The notes below the pieces were generated by a model. The model was not told where the DNA came from. It saw only the letters and a list, made by a program, of their open reading frames with translations, and did not search any database. A program made the position numbers and the translations under genes. Shown here piece after piece: positions 10,681-21,867 of a DNA stretch of 33,403 nt; the stretch's first letter is position 1, and every line of letters begins with the position of its first letter. Source of the DNA: Xanthoparmelia taractica (taxonomy: Eukaryota > Ascomycota > Lecanoromycetes > Lecanorales > Parmeliaceae); the NCBI GenBank assembly GCA_033085395.1, contig JANQBS010000364.1, positions 1 through 33,403 of the forward strand, in the 5' to 3' direction.

Positions 10681-10824
10681 TGTCAAAATATAAGATAGAA
10701 CACTTAGTTGTATTATTCTAAGTGTGCTATGAAAGGTAAGTGCGATCTAACTAGGTGAGGTCACGTGACTTGGCGTTTGCCAAGCCTTGGCATATCACGT
10801 AAGCACGCGACCCAACTTTCAACA
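10681..10824 (+). mobile_element. Solo LTR with 5-bp target duplication
   Basis: A 144-bp unit begins TGTCAAAATA and ends CTTTCAACA. GTTAG occurs directly outside both ends (10676-10680 and 10825-10829). No internal region is attached, so this is a solo LTR left by LTR-LTR recombination. It is rich in CA/TG, unlike its surroundings, because it is short or young. It shares GTCACGTGACT and ATCACGTAA(G)CACGC with the copia A LTR in the same order, which suggests a related family and + orientation. Adjacent short hairpins CTTGGC-GTTT-GCCAAG and GCCAAG-C-CTTGGC lie at about 10768-10792. Confidence 0.88.
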
Positions 10825-12690
10825 GTTAGATATTATTATTATAAGAAATTTCTCTTATTCGACTCGAGTCTAATTAATCTCTACGCACTTAAGTAATTTC
10901 GCGTTAAGAGTAATTAGAGACTTCGCGTTAATATTTTAATATCTAATCGAGCCATATATATAAAAAATACGAAGTTATATAATCTTAAAATCTTAAAGAT
11001 TTATAAGTTTAAAGATTTCTACGAGTTATTTTATAAAAGTTTTAATTATTTTTTAGTTAGAATATATAATTCGCTTTATCTTTATATAAATATATAATAT
11101 TAAGTGTATATATTAAAAAGTATATCGTTTTTCTATATTAACGAATATTTTATAAGAGAAGATATTTATTAGAGAAGCGAGAGTTATTAAAGTTTTTATT
11201 AATAAGTAAATAGCTTATATAAGACGATGTTAAAGAAATATAAGATATAGATCGAAATACTATTTATTGAAGATTTAGCTTAGAAGAAGCATTAAGATCT
11301 AAGAAATTATTTACATTAGCGAAATTAAATCGGATATTCGAATCGAATAATCGAGCCGAACATTTCAAAGAGACTGAATAAGTTTTAAGTAAGTTTATCT
11401 TTTTAAAGTTAGACTTATCTACATTAATTATTCTTCGCTTACAGATATTTCTTTATTCGATCGTATAATTAATAAACATATAAGCGAATATAAATTAAGT
11501 TTTTATCTCGATTTAAGACGTGTTGTAAATCTCGAAAGAATTAAGTATTATTAATACTTCTATTATTACGACCAAGCTATGAGACCTATTTTATTACTTA
11601 TTAAGTATTATTCGATTATTAAAATCTCTTTTTCTCTTTTAGCTTGATTTTTTTATATAATATTAATTAATATAAAGAAAAAAGAAATAATAATACTTAA
11701 AGATATACTTCAATTCTAAGTTTTTTTTAATCTATCTCTATATTCTTTTATTTCTTTCTCCAACTTATAATCTCGTCTATATCGATATTTTAAGAGTTCG
11801 ATAATAAATTAACGTAAGCGAAGCTAAGTAATAGCTTCACTAATATAGCGTCTTTAGAAATATATTATAATATTTTTCTCTTTCGTAATAAAACGTCTAT
11901 ATTCTTATAGATTTTAAGCTATAATCTCTTAATAATATTAATTATTTAATATTTAAAGTTGTTCTTTTCGACGAGATCGCGAGAAACTTATTTATTAAAT
12001 AGCTTCGTGAAGACGTTAGAACTTAATTAAATATATTTCGATTTTATCGGATTTTTTATATAAGATATAAATTAAGAATTAAGAGAAGATCGAGTATTTG
12101 TAAAATAAGAAGAAAGTTAAATATTAATAAGATTAAAAGAAAATAAAGGATTAAGAGAATTAAAAGAGATTATAAGCTTTAAGATTTATTTTTATCTATA
12201 AAAGAAAAGATTAGAGAATTAAATACTAGTCTAGATCGAGAAGATAAAGAATATAAATAAAGTATTAAACGCTATATTATTTTTAATATATTAATTACTA
12301 TTTTTAATATTTCTATTGAAGCTAAAATTAATATTAATACTTATTATTAGCGTAGAGAAGAGAGATTAATAAACTTATAGAAGCGCGAATTATAGATATT
12401 CGTTACTTAGATAAATATACTTACTTTTAATATTTATAGATCTCTTAAAGATTATTATTATTATTATTATATTTACTTATTATATTGAACTTATATATTC
12501 ATAAAAATAATACGACGAAATATTTATTTTAATTATTTTAAAAGCGTTTTATTCGAAGATAAATAAAGAGAATAATAAGATTAATTTACTCTTAAAAATC
12601 GAAGATTAAAATAAGATCTTTCGTAATCTTTTATATAAAGATAATAATATAAATATTTATATTATTTACGATAATAAATTATAAAGACTT

Positions 12691-12752
12691 AATATTAAGA
12701 TTTAATATTAAGATTTAATATTAAGATTTAATATTAAGATTTAATATTAAGA
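12691..12752. repeat. 13-bp tandem repeat, about 4.8 copies
   Basis: Unit AATATTAAGATTT starts at 12691, 12704, 12717 and 12730, with a partial fifth copy from 12743 to 12752. The copies are identical, so the array arose after most RIP in the region or expanded from a RIP-mutated unit. Being 13 bp long it would shift frame with each copy. Confidence 0.93.
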
Positions 12753-13707
12753 GAGATTTAAGCGAAGAATACGCTAAAAATAAGAGAATTAATACGTTTA
12801 ATTTTAAAGATTCTTCGAGTTATCGTGAATATTATTTAATAATTACTTCGCTAAATAAAATAAGAAGCTTATATAAAATATTAATAAAAAACGATAAGAT
12901 TAAGACTAATTAATAATTAAAAATTAATAATCGCTAAATTATCTTATTAATAAAATGTTATATTAATCGCTATAGAATCTTATATTCTTTTCTAAATAGT
13001 ATTATAACGTAGCTCTCGTAAAAAAAAAATCTTTATAATTTTCATTATAGAATCTAAAAAACGAAGATCGCCTTAAATAATATCGCGTTTAATATAATTT
13101 TTGATCTCGAGATATCTAATTTCGTGTAGAAGTTAATCTTAATAGATATTACTTTAACTTAATTTAATAATAATATTCGTAAAGTAAATAAATAATTACT
13201 TCGTAATTAATATTAATTAATTATTATATATTTATTATTAAAATTTATTACTAAAGCTTATTATAAGTAACGTTATAAGTAAATAAAGATTAAATAATAA
13301 GCTACGAAGAGAAGATAATAGAATAAATATTTTTCGCGCTAATAATTAGGGCGATAATTAATTATTCGATCTAAATAATCGAGATTTAGTTTAAATTAAA
13401 TATCGAATCTATCGTTACTATTAATTAATTTAAATACTAGATATTATATATTAAAGAGATTATTCAAATTTGACAAGATATAAGTATAGTTTCAAGTAAG
13501 TTTATAGAATATAAGAAGTATATATAATTAGATAGAATTGTTTATAAAATTAATATAAGATTCGATTATTCTTCGAATATAAGATAATTCGAAGCTCAAT
13601 TAAGATCTATATAATCGTTCTTCTTTCGTTATTCGTCTTATATATTTTAATTAATTATCTTCTATTAGATTATTTTTTATATTATTATTTTTAAAATTAG
13701 TTATTAA

Positions 13708-13746
13708 CTTTTTTCATCTTTTTTCGTCTTTTTTCTTTTTTTCTTT
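13708..13746. repeat. 10-bp pyrimidine tandem repeat
   Basis: Units CTTTTTTCAT, CTTTTTTCGT and CTTTTTTCTT, followed by TTTTTCTTT. On the minus strand this is a 39-base, nearly pure purine tract. It could be a polypurine primer tract, a basic Lys/Glu coding segment, or simple-sequence expansion; nothing decides. Confidence 0.8.
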
Positions 13747-14102
13747 AATATTATTTAAAATTATTATAAATAGAATAAGCTAGTAAGAGATAATTCTAAA
13801 GCTATATTAAAAGATATTTCTAAGACGATTTGATACTTAAATCGTAGAGCTCTGTTTATCTCGATTCGTTTATACGTATATTTAATATTTTCGAAATTAT
13901 TTTTATAACTTAATATTTAAAGATTTTATTTAAATTATAATAAAAAGAATAAAAAGAATAATAATCTTTAATATAATTTGAGCTAGATATATAAATTAAT
14001 TAACTACTTATTTTATTTAAAAACTCTTTCGTTATAATATAAATAATATACTTATTTATAATAAAAGTAAGACTTAATATCTACAAATTTAAAAAGTTTA
14101 TT

Positions 14103-14268
14103 TCCGCACGAATTCCATAGGGTCCGCACGATTAGCACGATTTGGCACATTTAGTCTTATTCGTCTATATCGGTAAAATTTTAGTTCGATTAGCAAATAG
14201 AGTTACTATTAGCACAATTAATAACTAGAATTACTATTAGTACAATTAGCACGATTTAGCAAATAAGA
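14103..14268. repeat. Cluster of short TTAGCAC/TTAGCAA repeats
   Basis: Six copies of a TTAG(C/T)A(C/A)(G/A)A motif lie in about 140 bases (ATTAGCACGATTT, ATTAGCAAATA, ATTAGCACAATT, ATTAGTACAATT, ATTAGCACGATTT, TTTAGCAAATA). TCCGCACGA occurs twice at the left edge. Clustered short repeats like this are typical of subterminal transposase-binding regions of hAT elements or of LTR U3 regions. The block is less RIP-damaged than its surroundings. Confidence 0.6.
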
Positions 14269-14310
14269 TAATTTCAAATTTTATACGCAAAGTCCTCGTA
14301 ACACTCTATG

Positions 14311-14483
14311 ATCTTAGGTTTATTGCGCATTACTTCGAGTATTATTTCGGGTATTATCCCCGCGAGATTTTGATCTAAAATTTATAATCTCGGAATATAT
14401 TTCGAGGTAACGTTGAGAATCGTCGCTATATATCGCTATCGAATCTCATCGTCGAGTTAAAAAAAAAACTTATAGAACTAACT
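14311..14483. other. Short AT-rich spacer, no gene seen
   Basis: Contains CCTCGTAACACTC at its left edge (a TAACA that could be an LTR edge), TCG-rich segments and an A10 run near 14461. Nothing is assigned. Confidence 0.4.
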
Positions 14484-14695
14484 ATAGGGCTAAGTCACGT
14501 AACTAATGCTAATAATAAGTAATATTTGTTAAGTATGCTGAAATCGTGCTGATAGCAAGTTGAAGTTGCTAACTTGGCGGTTCTTTCTAAATTCGCGCGA
14601 ATATTTGATGGAGTTGCTAATCCGGCGAAATTCTTGATTTCAGCCCTAGCTACGCGATTAGCAATTTTGAATCCAGTAGGAACTTTTTAGATTTG
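14484..14695. mobile_element. Possible small DNA element breaking copia B (candidate)
   Basis: This block keeps normal CA/TG content while copia B to its right is RIP-saturated. TAGGGCTAAGTCA at 14485 and the reverse complement of the sequence ending near 14650 (TAGGGCTGAAATCA) form an imperfect inverted repeat. TGCTAA motifs recur inside (14508, 14561, 14605 region). The copia B integrase frame stops making sense at its right edge near 14700. No convincing target duplication was found, so the boundaries and the transposon call are tentative. Confidence 0.4.
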
Positions 14696-14699
14696 CAGA

Positions 14700-15264
14700 T
14701 GAAACGCTCTTCGAATTTCTTTTAATTCGCTTTAGATAGACAACGATTCTTATAAAGATCTTTCTAATTAATTTATCGCAAGTAAGATAAATTAGATTTA
14801 TATCTTATATCGCTTTTATAGAGAGTTTTATTTATTTTTATAATAAAGAATCTATTACGAAGATAATTAGCGATCGTAATAAGCTTTAAAATTATAGATT
14901 TAGATAGCTCGCTATCGATAAGTAGAACGTAAGCTTTAATTATAAAGATCTAATCTAAGCGTTTAGAGATTTATTTATTTAAGAATTTCTAGATATAATA
15001 AACTCTTAGTCGATATCTTAATTATATTAATAATTTTTAAAGACTTTATTCTTAATTATAATATTCTTATCGCTATAAAGACGTTTAATAATATAATTAT
15101 TATATTTAATATTTTATTTAAGCGATTTAAAAACGTTAAGAGTCTTATTTTATAAATATTAAAGTAAATATAAAATTTCTTATTTTTATTCTTTATAAAG
15201 TAAAAGAGTATATAATATTTAGAGTAAATATTAAAATTTAATATGAAATTAAAGATATTAAAAT
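14700..15264 (-). pseudogene. Copia B integrase (C-terminal half) relic
   Basis: The minus-strand frame reads LLIDSELSKSIILKLITIAN and then YLRNR (about 14915-14840). This is the copia integrase helix 'mL..SgLpk.FW.eAi.tA.Yl.NR' with Phe-Trp and Glu lost. It continues NKTLYKSD (about 14810), matching 'NkTPyE.w', then SNLSYLR (about 14785), matching 'PnLsyLRvfG', and SKAN-KKFEER (about 14720), matching the Lys/Arg-rich segment after it. Sense ends near 14700. The upstream half of the integrase, around 15000-15264, is very degraded. Confidence 0.75.
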
Positions 15265-15269
15265 AAAAT

Positions 15270-15431
15270 TGTCACGGTTTTTCTATATATCAAAGGCATT
15301 TCGGAAGATCGGGGAAGGATCGGGGAAGCTAGGCCAAATTTGTATTAGTTTCTCAGCATAATCTCCGCCCTACGGCCCTTAGAATTCCATAGACTTTTGA
15401 ATCATCAATCCCAAGATTATTTTCCATGACA
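15270..15431 (+). repeat. 5' LTR of chromovirus C
   Basis: Begins TGTCACGGTTTTTC and ends TTTTCCATGACA, with TGTCA/TGACA terminal inverted repeats. It contains a tandem GATCGGGGAAG pair at about 15308-15329. It has kept most C and G, consistent with a short LTR that largely escaped RIP. Confidence 0.96.
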
Positions 15432-15433
15432 AT

Positions 15434-15446
15434 ATGATAGCAACGC
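15434..15446 (+). other. Candidate primer-binding site of chromovirus C
   Basis: TGATAGCAACGCC lies three bases after the 5' LTR. With one G-to-A change it would start TGG, the complement of a tRNA CCA end, but I cannot name the tRNA. A self-priming mechanism is not excluded. Confidence 0.4.
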
Positions 15447-15453
15447 CCTTTCG

Positions 15454-17640
15454 ATGTTAATTGACTGTCGAAATCGATTCAAAAGAAGTTCTTTATTATT
15501 ATATCTCACTTATCGTCACCGAATTTATCAAATAAGTGAGCTATTAGATTAGCAAGATCTCTTTGCCTATCAAAAGCCCCCTTTTTTTGCTTCTTTTGCT
15601 AGTTAGTCTCATAAATCAACGCTGACTACTTCAGTAGATAGACAAGTACTTAGCCTCGCATTTGACATTCAGGAATTTATTGTCACAGGCTATAAATACG
15701 CTAATTTGATATCTGACGATATCAAGGAGATTTATAAGCATCTCACGTCCAACACTCTTAGGCCTACCAAGCCAATATCTGCTACTGCTATTGATTCTAC
15801 TGTTGGTTCATTAAGAACGACTACTTATTCCTTAATTCAAGACCGTTAGCCATCTAACTGAGTCGTTAATAAACCTACTTTTCGTAAATCTATCCGGCGT
15901 TTTGAGCAAGCCACTTAGCCTCTCAGGAACTTACTCTTTGATTCTTATTCTACTGGAAATACACCTAATCGATCACCAACTAACAATAATCCTACTAATA
16001 TTAATAACGATAATCCTACTAATAATCCTACTGATGTTGATAACGACAATCCTACTAATAATTCTACTAATGTTAATAACAATTCTACTGACAATAATCG
16101 TGATTCTTCATCAGATAATTCGCCTTCTACATCACCGCCACCAGTGATCCGTGAGAATTCTACTGCTACAGATACCGTTGATTTGAGTGAAAATTCAAGC
16201 ACTTCTCGTAGGCAATCAAGTCAAACTACATCTGAAATAACTATCAATTTCACAGCTCAACAACTACAAGATATAATCAACAATGCTATCAATTCCGCCG
16301 TCACAAATACTATTAATAACTTACATTTACCTGCTAGACCTAGGGGAGAACGAGGCCCGTCAGGAGAGCTAGGAGAGCTAGGAGAACTCGAACCGGTCAC
16401 AATAGAATCCGTAGGAGCACCGAGTTCTAACAGCAAATGGAATGCTACAGAATTAAGCTATTTCGATTCTTATCTAGACAAGTCTTACGAAGATAATAAG
16501 ATTATAACTGTGGAAAAGAACGTGTATTACCGCAATGTGATTCTATTTATTAAAAGAATTTATAATTTAATAGCTATAAAAGAAGAAGCTATAATTCGTA
16601 TTAATATAAATACTTATTTTCGTGATTCTACACTTACTTAATATATCTTAGAGCTATTAAATTTAAAGCGAAGAGATCTTCGAGTAGAAGATAGTGAAGT
16701 GAAAGAATAATATAGAGCTCTCTCTGCAAGATTCAAGAAATTGCCAGGCGTAACACTCACGAATCTAACTATAGAAAAGTACACACTAATAGATGCTCGA
16801 GCGCGCCGTGAGTCTGCTAGCTATGTGTAAGCAATTATTAGACACGTTAAATTAGCTAATATTAATAACATTTAAAATTAGTTGACATTTGCCTATCAGA
16901 GAATTATATCGAAATTACGTGTTTTTATTGATTCACTAAATGTAGCTACTATTATTACAAGCTTTATTCAAATGCTTAACATAAAGAAAGTAGCCTAATT
17001 TGAGCTATATACGAGATAGTATCAATATTAGGCTTTCGTTTAAAAGTCTCAGCAATAGCATTAGCAGAATTAACGTGAAAATACTTATCGAAATGCACTG
17101 AGGAATGCATTTCAGCAAGGCCTCTCTCCAGCTTTCAATTTAATTCGTCAAGATCAGTAGAATCAATTCAATTCTATCTCTCAGCCATTTGGTCAGCAGC
17201 AGCAGTAGTACGAATAGTCGTATCGTCAGCAGCAACCATTTCGACCTTCTAACTCCTTTAGTCAAAATGCTTATCGCCCTCAGCAGTACGGCTATCAACC
17301 AAATCCTCGCTACGATCCACGGCCATCGAATTAAAGGCCTTTTATGCAAGCTAAAGAATAGCAAAACACGTTAAGTTTGACGAATCGACCTTAAACTAAT
17401 CAATTCGGTTAAGCAGATCGAAAATTCGAAAGCCCAAACAATGCCGGAAACCGATAATTTTAGCAGAATTTCAAATCTAAGACTACTACTTATCAAGTAG
17501 AAGCGACTGAAAATAAGCAAGAGAATTCTGACCAAGCGGAAGAAAATACGCTTCAATAGAATACTAAAATTAATAACTATCAAGAGTAGCAATCAGACCA
17601 TGATTTTGATGAGTTGAATAATTAATATCATAATAATTCT
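15454..17640 (+). pseudogene. Chromovirus C gag region
   Basis: First part of the gag-pol frame; the earliest in-frame ATG after the primer site is at 15454, but the true start is uncertain. Order of features: a folded N-terminal part with Q-to-stop changes (15565-15900); a low-complexity Asn/Thr/Pro/Asp segment (about 15950-16110); a short helix with NFTAQQLQDIINNAINSAV (16246-16302); a collagen-like stretch RGERGPSGELGELGELEP at about 16345-16398; a globular capsid-like region (16430-17000) with WNATELSYFDSYL; and a Gln/Tyr/Pro-rich tail (17110-17500) with QQQ clusters. Stops in this part are TAG or TAA where Gln fits. Gag would form the cytoplasmic particle. Confidence 0.85.
15965..16105 (+). 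repeat. Degenerate Asn/Thr-coding tandem repeat in gag
   Basis: The phrase AATCCTACTAATA/GTTAATAACGA recurs, coding (N)NPTN-(I/V)(N/D)N(D/N) modules about four times. It is imperfect and in frame, so it has been tolerated as a flexible linker and probably arose by slippage in the element before RIP. Confidence 0.8.
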
Positions 17641-17652
17641 TTTGCTGGATTT

Positions 17653-20600
17653 ATGGATATTCAAACGTACTATAGGAATTATAATTTGATATTCTCTTCT
17701 AAGTCGAAATTACACAAGCATTTGCGAGCCGAATATTATTCTAAACCATTATTTGATAAATCGCCGATAGATATACAAACGAATATCGATGCTTTTGCCA
17801 TGGAAATTATTCAATCAAACTCCAAGAATAGAGCTAGATTAGGCACTAACTTTAGCTTTCGTAACTGGAATTACGCTTATATTCCATTACGATTTATATC
17901 AAATGCAAAGAATAAGAAAAAATATGCTAATTTAAAAACTAATATAACATTGACCGATAGATAATAACTTTTATCTCTTCTGCCTGATGTGGAAATTAGA
18001 AAGATATTATCTTATCTACGTGTCAAAGAACTTGATTCTACAATACACGACATCGATAAATATATGCTTATTTTAATGTATCTCTTAGGTCTTAAAAAGA
18101 ATAATAACAAGGCTCTTGCTTATATTACGAGAGAGATTTATTTAATTAATAATTTAAAAGCAAATCTTCTAATAAGAAATAATATTATGAAATCAAAGAA
18201 AATTATACTTAATATAAGTAAAAACGAAGCATATATTAATAGTTATGATATTATCATTAAAATCACAACTTATAACGCCGATTAGTACATATAACAACCA
18301 ATTCGAGCACAAAAGGCACTCACTATTACATCGAGAGTATAGCAAATTCTACCTATTATAACGCCCAAGAATCTACCTAATAGGGACTTTATTTTCGAAC
18401 CTGCAAAGTAGCACAATTTAATTATATATACTCACATAATTAATATTAATATTGTCGATGTGATAGTCAAAAATAAGACTAATTATGCTATGTAAATTCC
18501 TAAGAAATTGCACTTAGAAATGCTGCAAGAAGTCGACTATGAAAACGTCTTCTTTGCTAAATCTTCCTTCAGTTGAATAAAGAAAGTAGTTACTTTTGCG
18601 ACTGTTACGTCAATAAGTTTAGCTAATAGTTTCTCGTCTTTAATTAATTATATTTCGACTAATATCTCTACACAAATAAAATCAAAGCTTTCTAGTAATA
18701 TAATAATCTATGAAAATAAGAAAGAGAGATAGCAATTATCTAACCTAGTTAATAAGTATTCGTCTCTATAAAAAGATAAAGGTTTTATCAAAGTGCCATA
18801 GAATAAATAAATAAAGCTTTCTCTTCGAGATAACTAATAGTTAAAGCTATCTAGCAATAAGAGAGCGAAGATCTATTCTCTCGGGCTAGCAGATAAGGTA
18901 ATAGTTAACAAAACCTTTGATGCTCTGCAGTAGCAAGGTCGTTTGAAGTACACAAAGCAATTAACTTCGTTTAGCTATTCTATCTTCGTTATTTGAAAAA
19001 CTCTATCAAATAATAAAAGAAAGAATAGAGCTATAATTAATATTCGAGGCCTAAACGATCTCATTATGTTAGACGTTTATCCCGTGCCTCTTCAATTAGA
19101 TATTATCTTAAAACTACTTAATTATACGCATTTGACGGTGCTGGATGCGATATTATTCTTCTAATAATGGCTTATATATCCCGATTTTCGATATATACTT
19201 ACGATAGTTACACACCGAGGATAGAAAATATTTAATGTTCTAATCATAAAATATATAAATTCGATTGCCTACGTATAAAGAAGAATTAATTATATTTTAA
19301 GAGCTCTCAAGAACTTCGCGTAGATCTATATTAATAATATTGTTATTAAATCTAGTAGCTTTTCTAAACACCTCTATCATTTGAGAAGACTTTTTTAGCT
19401 ACTAATTAAGTATAATATTTCAATCGCCTCTAAGAAAACCTTTTTAAGATATTTAAATATTAATCTACTTAATCGATATATTAATTCTTTAAGAATAACT
19501 ACTATAGAAGACAAATTTAAAGCGATTACCAAGCTAAATTACCTCGTAACTCTTGAAGATTTAAAGCATTACCTTGATCTAATAGACTATCTTCGCAGCT
19601 CGATTTATTATTATATATAATTTATAGCACCTTTATAGAATCTTAAGATAAGACTTTTAAAAGAAGCTTCGTTAAAAGACAATTCCCGCTATATATATTC
19701 TTCTCGCTTTAAACTATCTTTATTAAATAAAGCGAAGAAGACTAGTTTTAATAGCCTATAAGAAGCGTTATCTTAATCTTCTATACTTATTTATCACGAT
19801 CTCAATAAATTAATTTAAGTGAATTTAGATACTTTAAAAGAGTTCGATTTCGAAGTATAAGTCTTTTATATTAACGGAGAAGTCAATTCTAACTCAAAAT
19901 AATCTTTTCGCACTTTAATTTAAATAATTATATTTTTATCTCGAGAATTAACTTAGGTCGAGAAAAATTACTAATTAATAGAGTTAGAAGTAGCAGGCTT
20001 TATCTAAGTACTCAAGAAAATAAGATATCTAATAGACTCCTCGAAGTATACTACTATTATTTAAATAGATTATTCTATTATTCTAAATATTATGAAATAA
20101 TTATCGATTACTTCAATAAATTTCACTATAAGAATAAACGTTCGTCTTATTAGAGCTTCTTAATTTCTTAGGCAATTTCGTCTTAATATTCGATATAAGT
20201 CTAGAAAAGAATATATTATCTTAAATGCACTTTTAAGACTTGCGAGTGCTAATAGTAATAATACACCCCTTTCTAATAAGCATAATAAGCTAGATGCTCT
20301 CTTCACTATCACACTTATAAAGATAAGTTCTACGTTTCTTAAAAGCCTCAAAGACGACTATAAGAAAGATTTATTCTATATTAGAATCTCTACTTTAATA
20401 ACTAAGAATAAGAATATTAACGAGAACGTTATTAATCTTTCTTTCGTTCGTAACAGACACATAGAAGACACTATATAAAAATATTAAAATCTTTTCTTTC
20501 ATATTAACAAGCTTATCGATATATAGCGTCTTTATATACCTTAAAGCATAATTAAGACCGTTCTTGAAATAGTTTATAAAGATAATTATTTGGGATTTAA

Positions 20601-21867
20601 GAAGTCTTATAAGAAGATTTCAAATATCTGGTATATATATAATCTAGTTAAGTATCTTCGGCAGTACATTAGATTCTACCCTCAATGCCTTATTCTCCAA
20701 ATACGTCGGCATCGCCCTTATAACTCCCTATAGCTAATCGAGTCTTCGTCAATATTCTTTTATACACTTACTTTAGATTTTATTTTAACACTTTCAAAAT
20801 CAACAAATAAAAAGCTCGATATTATTCTTTCTATAATAGATAAGTTTATAAAAAAGATAACTTTCGTGTCTAGTAAAAAGAATTATTCTATCGCTTAATA
20901 AACTACTATATTACTTAATAGACTTAATATCATAAATTAAGAAATCTTAAGGATTTTACTCACGAATCGTAATAAAAAGTTCCTTTCTAAGCTTTAATTG
21001 AAGCTCTTCAAGAAGCTCGAAGTAAATTTACTTTATTCGACTATCTATCACCCTTAGACGAATAAAAGCAATAAGAGAACTAATCAAACAGCGGAGATAG
21101 CACTACAATTCTACCTACATATCATACAAAATCCCGCTCTCTAACCGTCAGTTCTCCCGCGAATACAAGCTCTACTCAATAACTCGATCTCAACTACGAT
21201 TAATAATAAAACTCTCAACGAACTAACTTACGAATTTCAGCCTAATAGGCCACTTGATCTACTCAGAGAAGTCACTACAGCTCTATCTTAATCTATTATT
21301 GCCCGCATTTAGATAGCTAACGTTATTTTATTTGCTTAGATAAATTAAAAATATTACTATAATAGAAAGTATTAATTAATGTTTTTTAAGTAAAGCGATT
21401 AAGCTTATTTACGATTATATAAAGACTATTTCATTTCTATTACTACTACTATTACTATTAAGCTATCTTAGTAATATATCGATCCTTTCGAAATACTATA
21501 GAAGATCGGCAAATAGGTCTATAAATTAGCTATTTCAGGGCATTAAAATATATATTCGATTTTTAGCATTGCCCAACTAAAGCCTGCCCCTGCTTCTGGC
21601 TCTAACTCGTATAATCGTTCTATCCCTAACTAGCCAGATAGTGTGTATATAGAAGGGGATACTAATAAGTATAAGTCCTAAGAAGTAGAGCGAATTCTCA
21701 ACAAGCGAGTTATTCGAAAAAGTAGAGGCTTTGCCACGCAGTATTTTATTAGATAATTAAGATACGGGCCTAAATATAATTAGTGATATAACGCCAGAGA
21801 TCTCACCAACTCCGATGACTTAGTACAGCAATATGAGGATGCAATCGCTACTGCTAATGTCGTTTGA
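17653..21867 (+). pseudogene. Chromovirus C pol: protease, RT, RNase H, integrase, chromodomain
   Basis: This is in the same frame as gag (no frameshift) and ends at TGA 21865-21867. A zinc-finger-like N-terminal piece at 17665-17735 (FSSKSKLHKHLR, with Tyr codons where Cys is likely) comes first. A protease follows, with its DTG site apparently KTN near 17940 and PDVEIRKILS after. RT: NIRGLNDLI, YTHLTVLDAILFF near 19115-19165, and the palm motif YINN at 19327-19338 instead of YVDD. RNase H lies at about 19800-20240. Integrase: HHCC region 20490-20710 (FYPQC kept), core Asp kept in TLDFIL (20776-20778), second Asp now Asn (LTNRNKKF, near 20965), catalytic Glu now Lys (NKRTNQ, near 21075). The chromodomain ends the protein. 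It would have copied and integrated the element. Confidence 0.95.
21637..21867 (+). pseudogene. Chromovirus C chromodomain
   Basis: This is the C-terminal end of the pol frame. EVERILNKRVIRKSRGFATQ followed by YFIR, then RYGPKY and DLTNSDDLVQQYEDA, match the three-strand-plus-helix chromodomain with its 'E.Il..R....g..YLV.W.GY....W......l..a..l...ye' pattern. The Trp after YFIR and the 'W' of the last strand are stop codons (TGG to TAA/TAG). In chromoviruses this domain binds methylated histone H3 and directs integration to heterochromatin, which fits the repeat-only surroundings. It is now broken and not translated intact. Confidence 0.9.

Larger units (their letters stand above)
10830..14100. 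other. Unclassified RIP-degraded stretch, no gene identified
   Basis: About 3.3 kb of heavily AT-rich sequence with stops in all frames. I could not tie it to a transposase, RT or gag family on either strand. Islands with more CA/TG occur near 11330-11400 and 13440-13500. It holds two tandem repeats, listed separately. Its size and position between mobile elements suggest one or more older elements, which is inference only. Confidence 0.4.

Noticed and set aside
14101..14305. A minus-strand LTR beginning TGTTACGAGG at 14305 as the 3' LTR of copia B
   Set aside because: No second copy, no defined other end and only a poor purine tract; kept as a spacer note.
15902..16147. 81-codon open frame rich in Leu/Ile on the + strand
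   Set aside because: It overlaps the gag frame in another phase; its composition is the shadow of the Asn/Thr repeat, and it matches no family.
15945..16202. 85-codon minus-strand open frame
   Set aside because: Antisense shadow of the same gag repeat, with no ribosome context or homology.
17140..17592. Three short open frames (17140-17364 -, 17189-17374 +, 17371-17592 -)
   Set aside because: All lie out of phase over the Gln-rich gag tail; the frame continuous with gag and pol explains this stretch.
20160..20351. 63-codon minus-strand open frame
   Set aside because: Antisense to the RNase H/integrase part of the chromovirus pol.
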